Below, piece by piece: positions 30,979 through 40,360 of a DNA stretch of 64,000 nucleotides. Both the position numbers and the translations under genes were made by a program. The stretch's first letter is position 1; every line of letters begins with the position of its first letter. The notes below the pieces were generated by a model, which was not told where the DNA came from, did no database searches, and saw only the letters and a list, made by a program, of their open reading frames with translations. The DNA comes from Meconema thalassinum. Its lineage: Eukaryota; Arthropoda; Insecta; Orthoptera; Tettigoniidae. The DNA lies in the NCBI GenBank assembly GCA_946902985.2, contig OX336400.1:171875043-171939042 (forward strand), given 5' to 3'.

Positions 30979-32580
30979 TGGTTGGTTGGTTCCTTAGTTT
31001 AGGGGCTGCGACAACGCGGTCATGTAGCCCCGTGTACTTTGGGTGTGTGTAGAATCTGTCTGATAACCGGTGTTAATTGTGGTGGCTGTATTAGTGTGTG
31101 TTATCTGTTTTCAATTCAAGTAAGGACTGCAGACATTGAATTTTTATCGTTATGCTTGAGTCTAAAGTTATGCGTTACGGAGACGGAAGTGACGTCATGC
31201 AGCCGCGCGGGAAGAAGAAGCAAATGGTTAATGGAGCCTGTTGAAAGAGTCCTGGGGCGTCGAGCGACCTGGGGCTTTGAGCGAAGCGAAAATAATACAG
31301 GGTGACTCCTAAAGAAGTGCACAAGATGTCAGATAAGAATACAGGGTGACTCCTAAAGAGATATACAAGATGCCAGATAAGAATACAAGGTGACTCTTAA
31401 GGAGGTGTACAAGATGGCAGAGAAGAATACAGGGTGACTCCTAAAGAGATATACAAGATGCCAGATAAGAATACAAGGTGACTCTTAAGGAGGTGTACAA
31501 GATGGCAGAGAAGAATACAGGGTGACCCCTAAAGAGGTGCACAAGATGTCAGACAAGATTACAGGGTGACTCCTAAAGAGGTGTACAAGATGGCACACAA
31601 GAATACAGGGTGTGCAGGATGTCAGAGCAAAATACAGGGTGACTCCTAAAGAGGTGTACAAGATGTCACACAAGAATACAGGGTGACTTCTAAAGAGGTG
31701 TACAAGATGTCACACAAGAATACAGGGTGACTCTTAAAGAGGTGTACAAGATGGCAGAGAAGAATACAGGGTGACTCCTAATGAGGTGCACAAGTTGTCA
31801 GACAAGAATACAGGGTGACTCCTAAAGAGGTGTACAAGATGTCACACAAGAATACAGGGTGACTTCTAAAGAGATATACAAGATGCCAGATAAGAATAGA
31901 GGGTGCCTCCTAACGAGGTGTGCAGGATGTCAGAGCAAATTACAGGGTGACACTTAACGAGGTGTACAGAATGTTAGATTCAATTCAAATACAGTGTGAC
32001 CATTAAAGAGGTTTGGAAGATATCAGATTCAAATAATGGGTGACTCTTAAAGAGTTGTAAAAGATGTCAGACTCAAATACAGGGTGACCCTTAAAGAGGT
32101 GCACGGGCGGGAAGCCTAAGTTAATGGGTAATGGAGTCTGTTGAAAGAGTCCTGGGTTTTCGAGCGAAGTGAGAAGCCCTCCTGAGCCTTTCTAACATAT
32201 GTAGCATTTGTAGCATGCGTCATTTGAAATGATATAACGTCTAGTCTTTCAGACTGTAATTTTTTTCGAGTAGTTTGCCGCCAAACGCCACCTTCAACGA
32301 CTACTAGTTCAGAATTTGGTTACCAGACGCCACCGCAGTCGGCTCCTGGCGACGAACGTAGGAACCTAAGAGCGTTTGTCAAATGTTTAACTATAATTTA
32401 GCTTCACAGAGGTATAATTAGTGGAAGGTTCTTTTTCATGCCATAAATCTATAACATGGGAACTTCGGCTTTACTTCCCCTCCGAAGGAAGGCATACTGA
32501 GGGATTTTTAACGCTCTTTAAAAATCCGACAACTTCGGCCGGGTTTGAACCCGCGATCTACTCCACCGAAGCCGACAAAA
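30979..32580 (-). mobile_element. SINE S4 copy swollen by an internal minisatellite
   Basis: Flanked by GAAATTGT at 30971-30978 and 32581-32588. The minus-strand head (32575-32500) has GGCTTCGGTGG and the B-box-like GGGTTCAAACCCGGC; the 3' end has an (AACC)n tail (GGTTGGTTGG at 30980). The flanks match the compact 522-bp S4 at 34186-34707. About 1.1 kb extra (31140-32255), including the 44-bp array, interrupts the body. Confidence 0.75.
31288..32106. repeat. 44-bp minisatellite, about 18 units
   Basis: Unit of the type TACAGGGTGACTCCTAAAG, AGGTGTACAAGATG, TCACACAAGAA. Units vary (GAGATATACAAGATGCC, GAGGTGTACAAGATGGC), and a few are shortened near 31610 and 31900. The array is bordered by direct copies of TGGAGYCTGTTGAAAGAGTC (31232 and 32132 regions). 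Confidence 0.85.
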
Positions 32581-32588
32581 GAAATTGT

Positions 32589-33463
32589 ACATACGCCCCC
32601 GGTTATAAGCTCCTAAACATCTCTTGGGATTACGTGTTCAGGAGTTGGCAAGCCTGAACTGGTGTAATACACTTTTCCTGTACGGAAATAGACATAGTTG
32701 ATCTTATCGGGTATGAATGATGCAGGAGTTCCAAGGAAACGCAACAAGGAAGTGCAGTATTATAATATCCTGACTGGACACCAATATAAGGTATGACATT
32801 TGGCATTGACCAGTGCTTGTGGCTACAATAACCGAGTTCTGTGCTACCACCGAGAAAGGTAATGTTACTAACCTGGAAGTTATATACTAATTAGATTAGT
32901 TGTTTGTTTATTTATTCACCCCACGGGCTCACATCTATTGGGACGTGGGTTGGCGACCACGGGACCCCAGCTTACTGTCGACCAAAGTATTATGTGCACT
33001 CGAGTTTGAAGGTTGTTTGTGAAGTAACCAATAGACCTACATAAAATCCAATATCATCATCATTTTCGTCGTTCTATTTTACGTTAGTTCATGTAGGTTT
33101 GGAATTTTTAATTTATATTTTAATATTTTTTATCGCAGTTGGAACACAAGAAGTGCATGTTTGTAAGCGTCTTTCAACCATGCGTCACATTTAAGAATTA
33201 TTATCTCAAAAACTCGTCACCAGATCGAATCCAAATTTTAGCACAATATACATTGGAATGTTGTATAACTGGTTTATTAATTTCAAAATTTTGTGTGATC
33301 AAGAAACAAAGTTGTTATCTTTTTTGTAAGGTAACGTTTTCTCGGCTCGGGGTGGTTGGAAATTGTAGTTCTTGGTCGCGTAGTAATCCTTATACATCGA
33401 ATGTTTATGCTGTATGACTGTGAAATACGTAAATTAATTCGCTAGGTCGGGACTGTAGGGTGG
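32589..33463. other. Unassigned stretch with a small family R fragment
   Basis: About 50 bp at 32922-32972 match the head of family R (GGGCTCACATCTATTGGGACG, split here after 20 bases of match to GGGACGTGGGTTGGCGACCA). The rest has no recognisable gene. Confidence 0.4.
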
Positions 33464-33721
33464 ATGTTGCCAGACTTCCCACTTGAAACGCTGCAGCAGT
33501 TCGCTCGTTTGGCGGACCTAGCGCCATGTGACTTTCATCTGTTCGATAAGCTCAAAACGGAGCTCGGTGGTCGACGTTTCCAGACCGATGATATGGTGAA
33601 GGCCGCTCTCTCCGTGTGGTTGCAGAACGCTGGAGGAAATTTCTATGCATCCGGCATCGACAAGTTGGTTGTGCGTTCGCAGAAATGTTTGGAGTCTCTT
33701 GGAAACTATGTGGAAAAGTGA
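33464..33721 (+). pseudogene. Mariner transposase C-terminal fragment
   Basis: The translation includes DLAPCDFHLF, LGGRRFQTDDMV and FYASGIDKLVVR, ending GNYVEK. This is the well-known C-terminus of mariner (Tc1/mariner, DD34D) transposases; the Asp in APCDFHLF is the third catalytic Asp. The N-terminal DNA-binding region and the first two Asp residues are absent upstream, and a frame change precedes DLAP. No inverted terminal repeats were found nearby. It is a dead remnant. Confidence 0.85.
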
Positions 33722-33975
33722 CGTTGCATTGTATGTCGTTATAGGCGTGTTGCTGTTGTATAGGTGGTGTAATAAATGGCCATACCTGGGAAGTGCAACT
33801 TATTTTTTTTTATCCACCTTCATGCGTTATTACGCACCTGATTAATTCATTAGACTCGATGTCTTCCATTTGTGAATTGAAATGCAACACACAGAATTCT
33901 CAACTGACTGCCATTTCTTGTTGTGTCCGAGTACTGTGTAAGTCTACTTACAAATGCTATTTGTCAGCCTCGTTT

Positions 33976-34173
33976 TGGGGCGTGGTGGCTCAGCGGTGTA
34001 GCTGTATGCCTCTCACCAAGGCGGTCCGGGTTCGATTCCCGGTCAATGCATGTGAGATTTTCGAAGTGAAATGCCATGTCCTGTGGTTCGGATTCCACGT
34101 AAAAAGGAGGTCCCGTGGCTCATGATCTCAAGATTAACGGTCACGTTAAACTACAAGCTTCCTTTCCTTCCTT
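33976..34173 (+). mobile_element. Short tRNA-headed SINE (S3)
   Basis: A box GTGGCTCAGCGG near 33983 and B box GGTTCGATTCC near 34028, then a body with GTGAAATGCCATGTCCTG and a TTCC-rich tail. The flanking TCAGCCTCGTT (33964-33974 and 34174-34184) is a target-site duplication. A reverse-oriented piece of the same family is in 43646-44140. Confidence 0.85.
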
Positions 34174-34185
34174 TCAGCCTCGTTC

Positions 34186-34707
34186 GGGCGGCTTCGGTGG
34201 CTTAGTCGGTAGCATGCTGAGCTTCTATGCCCAAGATAGCGGGTTCAAACCCGGCCAAAGCCGTCGGATTTTTTAAGAGCGTTAAAAATCCCTCAGTATG
34301 CCTTCCTTCGGGGGGAAAGTAAAGCCGGCGGTCCCATGTCATAGATTTATGGCATGTTAAAGAACCTTCCACTAATTGCACCTAAGTGAAGCTAAATTGG
34401 ATAGGTTAAGAATGTAAACAACGCTGTTAGGTTTCTATGTTCGTTTCCAAGAGCCGACTGCGGTGGTGTCTAGTAGCTACGTTCTGAACTTGGCCTAGTA
34501 GTCGTTGACGCTGGCGCTTGGCGGCAAAAGTAGGAACTATTTGAAAAATTCTAAGTTGCAGTACTTAAATTAAATAAAAAACTAAATGACACACACTAAT
34601 ACAGTCATCAAAATTAACACCGGTTATCAGACAGATTCTACACACACCCAAAGTACACGGGGCTACATGACTGCGTTGTCGCAGCCCCTAAACTTAAGAA
34701 CCAACCA
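34186..34707 (+). mobile_element. Intact 522-bp tRNA-headed SINE (S4)
   Basis: Flanked by TCAGCCTCGTTC at 34174-34185 and 34708-34719. The head has A-box-like GGTGGCTTAGTCGG and B-box GGGTTCAAACCC; the body includes CGGCGGTCCCATGTCATAG and CAGACAGATTCTACACACAC; the 3' end is AACCAACC. It is the compact relative of 30979-32580. Confidence 0.85.
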
Positions 34708-34719
34708 TCAGCCTCGTTC

Positions 34720-34862
34720 CGTAGTGGCTAGCATTCTTGACCGTCACTGCGGAAGCCCAGGTTCTGCCAAGAAATATAATTATGGTCTGAGGGCTGGAAC
34801 AGGGTCCGCTCTACCTCGTGCAAGGCAAAACTGAGAAGAGGCGGGTTCGATTCCCACCTCAG
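34720..34862 (+). mobile_element. SINE fragment of the S5 family
   Basis: Starts right after the third TCAGCCTCGTTC. It has GTAGTGGCTAGC (A-box-like) and GGGTTCGATTCCCACC (B box) and resembles the two-headed SINE at 54115-54582. Confidence 0.6.
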
Positions 34863-34864
34863 CC

Positions 34865-35262
34865 ACCCTAGAAAAAGTATTCACGCAAAAACTATTCAAC
34901 CAATTAAGCTGATATTTTGCATCAATCACAAATGATATTAGCAGTGACGAATTGCATTCTAATTTCAAAAATATCAATTTTTGTTAGAAGTGTGCGTTTT
35001 GCAAATACTGTTGCTGTAGGAAAATATGCAACATCATTACTGTTCAGTTCGCAATTTAGCCGTAGAGACGCCTGTTTCATGTCCAAACTATTAAAACGTT
35101 AATCCATTTACAGGTTCGCAGTCAATCAATGGACTCAGCACAAAATGACATTTCGTTGAAATAAAACCATAACATCCTTTCTCCTTAAGTCTCTCATTAT
35201 AAACCTATTGGGGAAAGTATGGTTTCTCGCACGGGTCCGCCAGCCTACTGTAATTTCTATAC
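34865..35262 (+). repeat. Family F interspersed repeat
   Basis: Shares long blocks in reverse complement with 57808-58420: GACGAATTGCATTCTAATTT, GTGCG-TTTGCAAATACTGTTGC, CCTTAAGTCTCTCATTATAA and TTTCTCGCACGGGTCCGC. No ORF of note. Class unknown. Confidence 0.65.
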
Positions 35263-35270
35263 CAGGTAAA

Positions 35271-36787
35271 ACAATTAGTTCCATGAAGAACTATACAGCC
35301 TATTTTCATATATCCTACTTATGTTAATTGCCTCTATCAACATACAAAATTTCAGTTTGATTGCTGTAATAGATTCGTAGATATTGAGAACCGACTAAAT
35401 ATTTTGGATGGTCGCAATGTTGGATTTTTATATATGTAGGTCTTAGAGTTATGTACAGTTACATGAAGATTATTGTGTACGTGTAGTATTCAAATGTCAA
35501 TCGCATGATTAGGACACAAGAAGTTAAAACTAGATTTTAAAATTTTGCACAGCTGCCATCTTGTGGTTATGGAAACAATTGAAAAAATTAGATGCCAGTG
35601 GATTAACATTTGTATATGGATTTACTGTATCAAGTGTCACTGAACTCGGATGGTTAAATTGCGAGAAATGACCATGTGAATATTTATACTTCGCACCGCC
35701 GCCATGTTGGATTTGTGATCACTAGGTTATTGAAAGTCCTACTGGTGAACTTATGTTCATAACCCCTATGAACATTGAAAAATTCAGTTTGATTGCTTTA
35801 ATAGATTCGTAGATATTGAAACCCATCTAAATATTTCGGATGGTCACCATGTTGGATTGTTATATGTATAGGTCATAGAGTCATGTACCATTAAAGGAAA
35901 ATTATTACGTAGGTTCATTATTCGAACTTTCACTTCGATCGCATGATTACGACACAAGAAATAAAAACTTAATTTTAAAATTAGCACAGCCGCCATCTTG
36001 AGGTTATGTAAACAATTGAACTAAATTAGATACCAGTGCATTACAATGTGTATAAACATTTCCCGTTCCAAGTTTCATTGCGTTTGGATCATTAAATTGC
36101 GAGAAAGGTCTATTTAAAATTTTCAATTTCGCTTGGCCGCCATATTCATTTTGTAGTTAACCGGTTTTTGAAAGTCTTATAGATAAACGTCCAGTAGTAA
36201 CCTTTATCTCCGTACACAATTTCAGGGTGATACCGATAATAGTTTCAGAGATATCGAATTCCGGTGAAATTTTCGCACAGCCGCCATCTTGAGGTTATGT
36301 AAACAATTGAACGAAGTTAGATGTCGGTGCATTAAAATGTGTATAAACATATACTGTACCAAGTTTTATTGCGTTTGGTAGGTTAAATCGCGAGAAACGT
36401 CTATTTAAAAGTCGCAACTTTGCTTGGCCGCCATGTTGGTTTTGTAGTTACCAGTTTTTCAAAAGTCACATAGGTGTACTTCTAGTAGTTCCCTTTATCA
36501 TCGTAAAATATTCCAGGATGATATCGGTAATAGTTTCGGAGATATTGAATGCTGGTAAAATATTTCGCACAGCTGCCATATTGGATTGGTGTGACGTACC
36601 AAAATTTGAAGGGCACGGTCAAGATCGTCCGGAATAGTGCTATGAACTTACCGAATTTCATTGAAATAGCTTCAGCCGTTTAGAAGATATTAGGGGGGAC
36701 ACACACACACGCACACACACAGACAGACACACGGACAAAAAGTGATCTCATAAGCCTATTTTTTCATAAATGAAAATAGGCTAAAAA
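35271..36787 (+). mobile_element. Family D non-coding repeat, copy D2
   Basis: Starts ACAATTAGTTCCATGAAGAACT (hairpin AGTTC...GAACT, given as pieces of the terminus). It ends with CACA/GACA microsatellites, TCTCATAAGCCTATTTT and GAAAATAGGCT, a terminal palindrome. The body is a degenerate series of modules with GCCGCCAT-TTG and TTTCATTGCGTTTGG. It matches D3 throughout and D1 inverted. Confidence 0.75.
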
Positions 36788-36944
36788 TAGGACTATTGCA
36801 GTTTCGTAATCTATATTTTCCCTTATCCAGCAGTCGGCATAGTCTAACCGGCATTTTACATTGAGGGAGTGTGGAAAAACGCGGAGAGAACCACACTCAT
36901 GATAGCCACAATCAGCGCCGGGAAACAAACCTCCGATATCCACC

Positions 36945-37372
36945 ACCCCAGGGGCTCACATCTAGTGGAACGTGGTTTGGCGACCACGGGACCCCAGCTG
37001 AGTCCGGCATTGCTTGCACTTACTTGTGCCGGGCTCCTCTTCGTCTTCTTTCCTGTCGACCTGTCTTCGTCAACTCTTGTTCTCTTCCAACCCCGACGGT
37101 ATTAAGGTATCCGAGGCCTAGGGAGTCTTTCACTTTCCCGCGTTAATTGGCCCTTGTCTCATCTTTCCTGACCTCTCATTCTTCGAGGGGTCAGAGCTCT
37201 TGTTTTCGTTTCCTGTTATCTCCTGCCTTCTGCTCAAGGCCCTCAAGGAGGCAGGGTGTGTGTAGCCCCACCACTTCTGGTGCACCCTGGATAGTGCTAC
37301 ACCCTCAAGTGCTCACGGTTGGTGAGCTCTGGATTTGGCGAGCCCGAGGGCTTCGTGAGCTGGGTCCGGTTT
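36945..37372 (+). mobile_element. Family R copy, truncated
   Basis: Matches the first about 430 bp of 56174-56890 (GGGGCTCACATCTAGTGG, TTGCACTTACTTGTGCCGGG, CCACCACTTCTGGTGCACCC) and stops at GAGCTGGGTCCGG. It joins an A-rich tract and the small inverted repeat at 37391. Confidence 0.75.
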
Positions 37373-37390
37373 TTAAATTTAAAAAAAAAA

Positions 37391-37451
37391 CAGATCTGTT
37401 ACAAAAATTTGTTAAATGCGAAAGAAATAACATATTTTTGTAACAGATCTG
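37391..37451. repeat. Short inverted repeat, 18-bp arms
   Basis: CAGATCTGTTACAAAAAT at 37391-37408 and its exact reverse complement at 37434-37451, separated by 25 bp. It could be a tiny foldback element or the core of a larger one. Confidence 0.75.
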
Positions 37452-37575
37452 GTTTCAATTTTATTTTAGCTTTTAGACGATTTTTTTTAGAAATTGTTTT
37501 GAGAACAACCTTCTCTTATAGTAAAATTTTTAATGTACTGTAAGTCTTGCTTATCTATTCATATTATTAATTGAG

Positions 37576-37603
37576 CTGAGGATGGCCACAATGTGGCCGA
37601 AAC
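37576..37603 (+). other. Hairpin with hammerhead-like flanks (CTGAGGA ... GAAAC)
   Basis: CTGAGGA, then stem GGCCAC-AAT-GTGGCC, then GAAAC. The flanks resemble the CUGANGA and GAAA strands of a hammerhead core, but an unpaired T precedes stem II and no stem I/III context was established. A related hairpin is at 40262-40288. Confidence 0.35.
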
Positions 37604-37673
37604 CTTTACAATAAAAAAAATATATTGACTTAAGGTTTTTAATCTTCAGGACTTATTGTATGGGGATAGTTAT

Positions 37674-38388
37674 GATGATGATGATGATGATGATGGTAAT
37701 TGTTGTTTTAAGGGGCCTAACATCTAGGTTATCGGCCTCTAATGGTTTGGGTGATGATGAAAGATGAGATGAGAATGAAAACTATAACTAATTCCAACCA
37801 CTGACCCACATATCAGAAGAAGAAATAGAAAACAAACAAAGGACAGGACGAAAAGAAATGCTCTCAACCCTCGAAGAATGAGGACTGAGGGACCCGGAAG
37901 GAAGGAGAGCCACGAAAGGCAGATAGAAAAGGGAAAGAGGAGAGGGCCCACCCTAAAGTCAGAGGAAAAAGGGGGCAGAACGGATCCAGCTCAGGAATCC
38001 CTCGGGGCCAACTCCCAAACTCGCCAGCCCTTGAGGATGTAGCACTATTCGGGGTGCACCAGAAGTGGTGGGGCTACATACACCCTGCCTCCTTGAGGGC
38101 CTTGTGCAGAAGGCAGGAGATAATATGAAAAGAAAAAGAGAAGGCAGGAGGGTATCAGGAAAGATGAGACAAGGGCCAATTAAGGCGGGAAAGTGAATGA
38201 CTCCCTAGGCCTCGGATACCCTAATACCATCGGTGTTGGAAGAGAACAAGGGTTAACCAAGAGAGGTCGACAGGAAAGAAGACGGAGAGGTGTCCGGCAC
38301 AAGTAAGTTGAAACAATGCCGGACTCAGCTGGGGTCCCGTGGTCGCCTACCCACGTCCCACAAGTGGTGAGCCGTTGGGGGGAGGGGT
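37674..38388 (-). mobile_element. Full-length family R SINE-like element
   Basis: Flanked by GATAGTTAT at 37665-37673 and 38389-38397. Minus strand: head near 38370 (GGCTCACCACTTGTGGGACG, 20 bases), body as in 56174-56890, and an (ATC)n 3' tail at 37674-37695. The matching length (715 bp) supports a defined full-length unit. Confidence 0.85.
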
Positions 38389-38425
38389 GATAGTTATAAC
38401 TCCATGTTCTTATCAAGGAGTATAA

Positions 38426-39487
38426 TTAACTGAATGTTGGTTGTAGTAGCTTGTTGAAATACAACGTGTTGTTGTTTGAGTCTTCAGTCTTTTGACTGGT
38501 TTGATGCAGCTTTCCATGCCCCCTGTCCTGAGCTAATCGTTTCATCTCTACATAGCTACCACACCCTACATCCGAGGCAATCTGTTTAATATATTCTAAC
38601 CTTGGTCTACCCCTACAGTTCTTGTCCTCGGCCCTTCCGTCCATAACTAAGCTTGCTATTCCTGGGTGTCTTAGTATGTGTCCTACTAACCTATCTATTC
38701 TCTTCATTAGCAGTCGCCAGAAACATCTCCCCTCTCCCACTCGTCTTAATACCTCTTCGTTTGTAACCCTATCTACCCATCTGATCTTCATCATTCTCCT
38801 ATAACACCACATTTCAAATGCTTCAATTCTCCTCTTTTCTGCTGCACCAATAGTCCTAGTTTCACTTCCATAGAGCGCCACGCTCCAGACAAAGGCTTTC
38901 AAAAATGATTTCCTAATACCTAAATCTATATTCGATGTCAACAGATTCCTTTTTTGTAGAAAAGCTTTCCTTGCCTGAGCCAACCTACTTTTTATATCCT
39001 CTTTGCTTCGTCCATCACAGGTTATTTTGCTTCCTAAGTAACAGAAGTCTCCTACTTCCTTCAGCTTTTCACCTGCCAATTTGATGTCCATAGAGGTTTC
39101 TGATTTATTTCGGCTGCATTCTAGTATTTTTGTTTTACAATTATTAATTTTCATCATGTATTCTTTCCGTAAGACGGAGTCCATACGATTCAAAAACTCA
39201 CTCAAATCCTCAGGCTTATCGGCCAAGATGACGATGTCATCAGCAAATCTCAGAGTTGAAATTATTTCTCCTTGAATCTTCACTCCCACTTTAAATTTTT
39301 CTCTAATTTCCTTCATTGCTTGTTCAGTGTAAATATTGAAAAGTATGGGTGATAAGTTGCAGCCTTGCCTAACACCTTTCTGAATATCAGCTTCTCTCTC
39401 ATGTCCTTCAGCTCTAATGACTGCTGTCTGGTTTCTGTATAGATTGTAGATACAACGTGATGCAATATCAATTGTCTGTAAGGTCAC
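38426..39487 (-). pseudogene. LINE reverse transcriptase, 5'-truncated
   Basis: 353-residue open frame. Visible RT motifs: GVRQGCNLSPILFN (motif 4-like) near residues 38-51 and the catalytic FADDIVILAD near 82-91. The C-terminal region has YLGSKIT, VALYGSETRTI, a W-RRMMKI-WVDRVTNEEVLRRV block and GHILRH, as in arthropod non-LTR elements annotated as endonuclease-reverse transcriptase. The N-terminal endonuclease and early RT motifs are missing, consistent with 5' truncation near 39487. The enzyme would make cDNA at the target site in the nucleus. Clade (RTE-like or other) is not settled. A matching 3' end is at 29257-29510, and the 3' UTR sequence recurs at 49752-49830. Confidence 0.85.
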
Positions 39488-39499
39488 ACTGAAAAAATA

Positions 39500-40360
39500 G
39501 CTTAGAAACTAAAATGTCTTAACCATCTCCATAACAACATGTTAATTTCTCAGCTGTTCTACGTTCTGTGTCGCTGTGAGTTTATCCCTGTTTCATAATC
39601 CTGAACCTCCATGATTACCTTAGGTTTAAGGCAGGTGCCGATTTTGGAAAAATAAAAAACATGTATGTATATGTAATGTTCTGTATGTTCACAGTTCCAG
39701 GTGTGCTTTAAGATGGGATGTTTCCGCTCGTTTCTTCAATATTCAACCGCCTCCATTTTATTATTGCATTTGGTGAGTAAACAAGTGTGGTGTCACACAC
39801 GATGGTCACGGTCATACTTGGGTCTTTCCTGCCTAATACGAGCTATTAACCTCTTACCAGAAGGACAATTTATGTGGTCAAAGATGCTGAAGGTTGAATC
39901 TTTCGGCGATCAACACATTCGTTGTATTTCTTTCAATGTATGATGTGACAGTTCTGGTCTCCAAACTGCGGATAGTGAACACAATTTGTAAAAATTATTA
40001 AACATGCAACTTTCGTTTTTTCGTCACTACATGGACAACCAACACACGATTCTTATACAAGACGCTTGTACAATGGAGTCCCTTGTTTGGAAATGATTTC
40101 AACGATTATGAGTCCACGACTTGAGATTTTTACGTAGTTTTTTAAATTCTTTAAGCATTTTATGTCCATTTGCTTTAATTACCATGACGATGTGAAGATA
40201 ACAAATTTTATTGAGAGATCACACTGATCAACCATAGACGGTTTTATGAGAATTTTATTGACTGAGAAGGCTCAAAATGAGCCGAAACATGTATCAAAGT
40301 TTATAAGGACATCGTGTGATTTAAAAAATGTATTGTAAAGTGGATACTTTTATAATATAC
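39500..40360. other. Spacer with a second CTGA...GAAAC hairpin
   Basis: No gene recognised. At 40262-40288 the sequence CTGAGAA, stem GGCTC-AAAAT-GAGCC, GAAAC resembles 37576-37603. An (AAT) run lies nearby in the adjoining repeat. Confidence 0.35.

Noticed and set aside
34020..34050. Possible functional tRNA gene from the B box GGTTCGATTCC
   Set aside because: The head lacks a full cloverleaf and continues into a SINE body with a target-site duplication. The same applies to the other B-box hits.
30979..34712. Large inverted repeat (palindrome) around 33 kb
   Set aside because: The arms are two copies of one SINE in opposite orientation, each with its own target-site duplication, so it is not a palindromic rearrangement.
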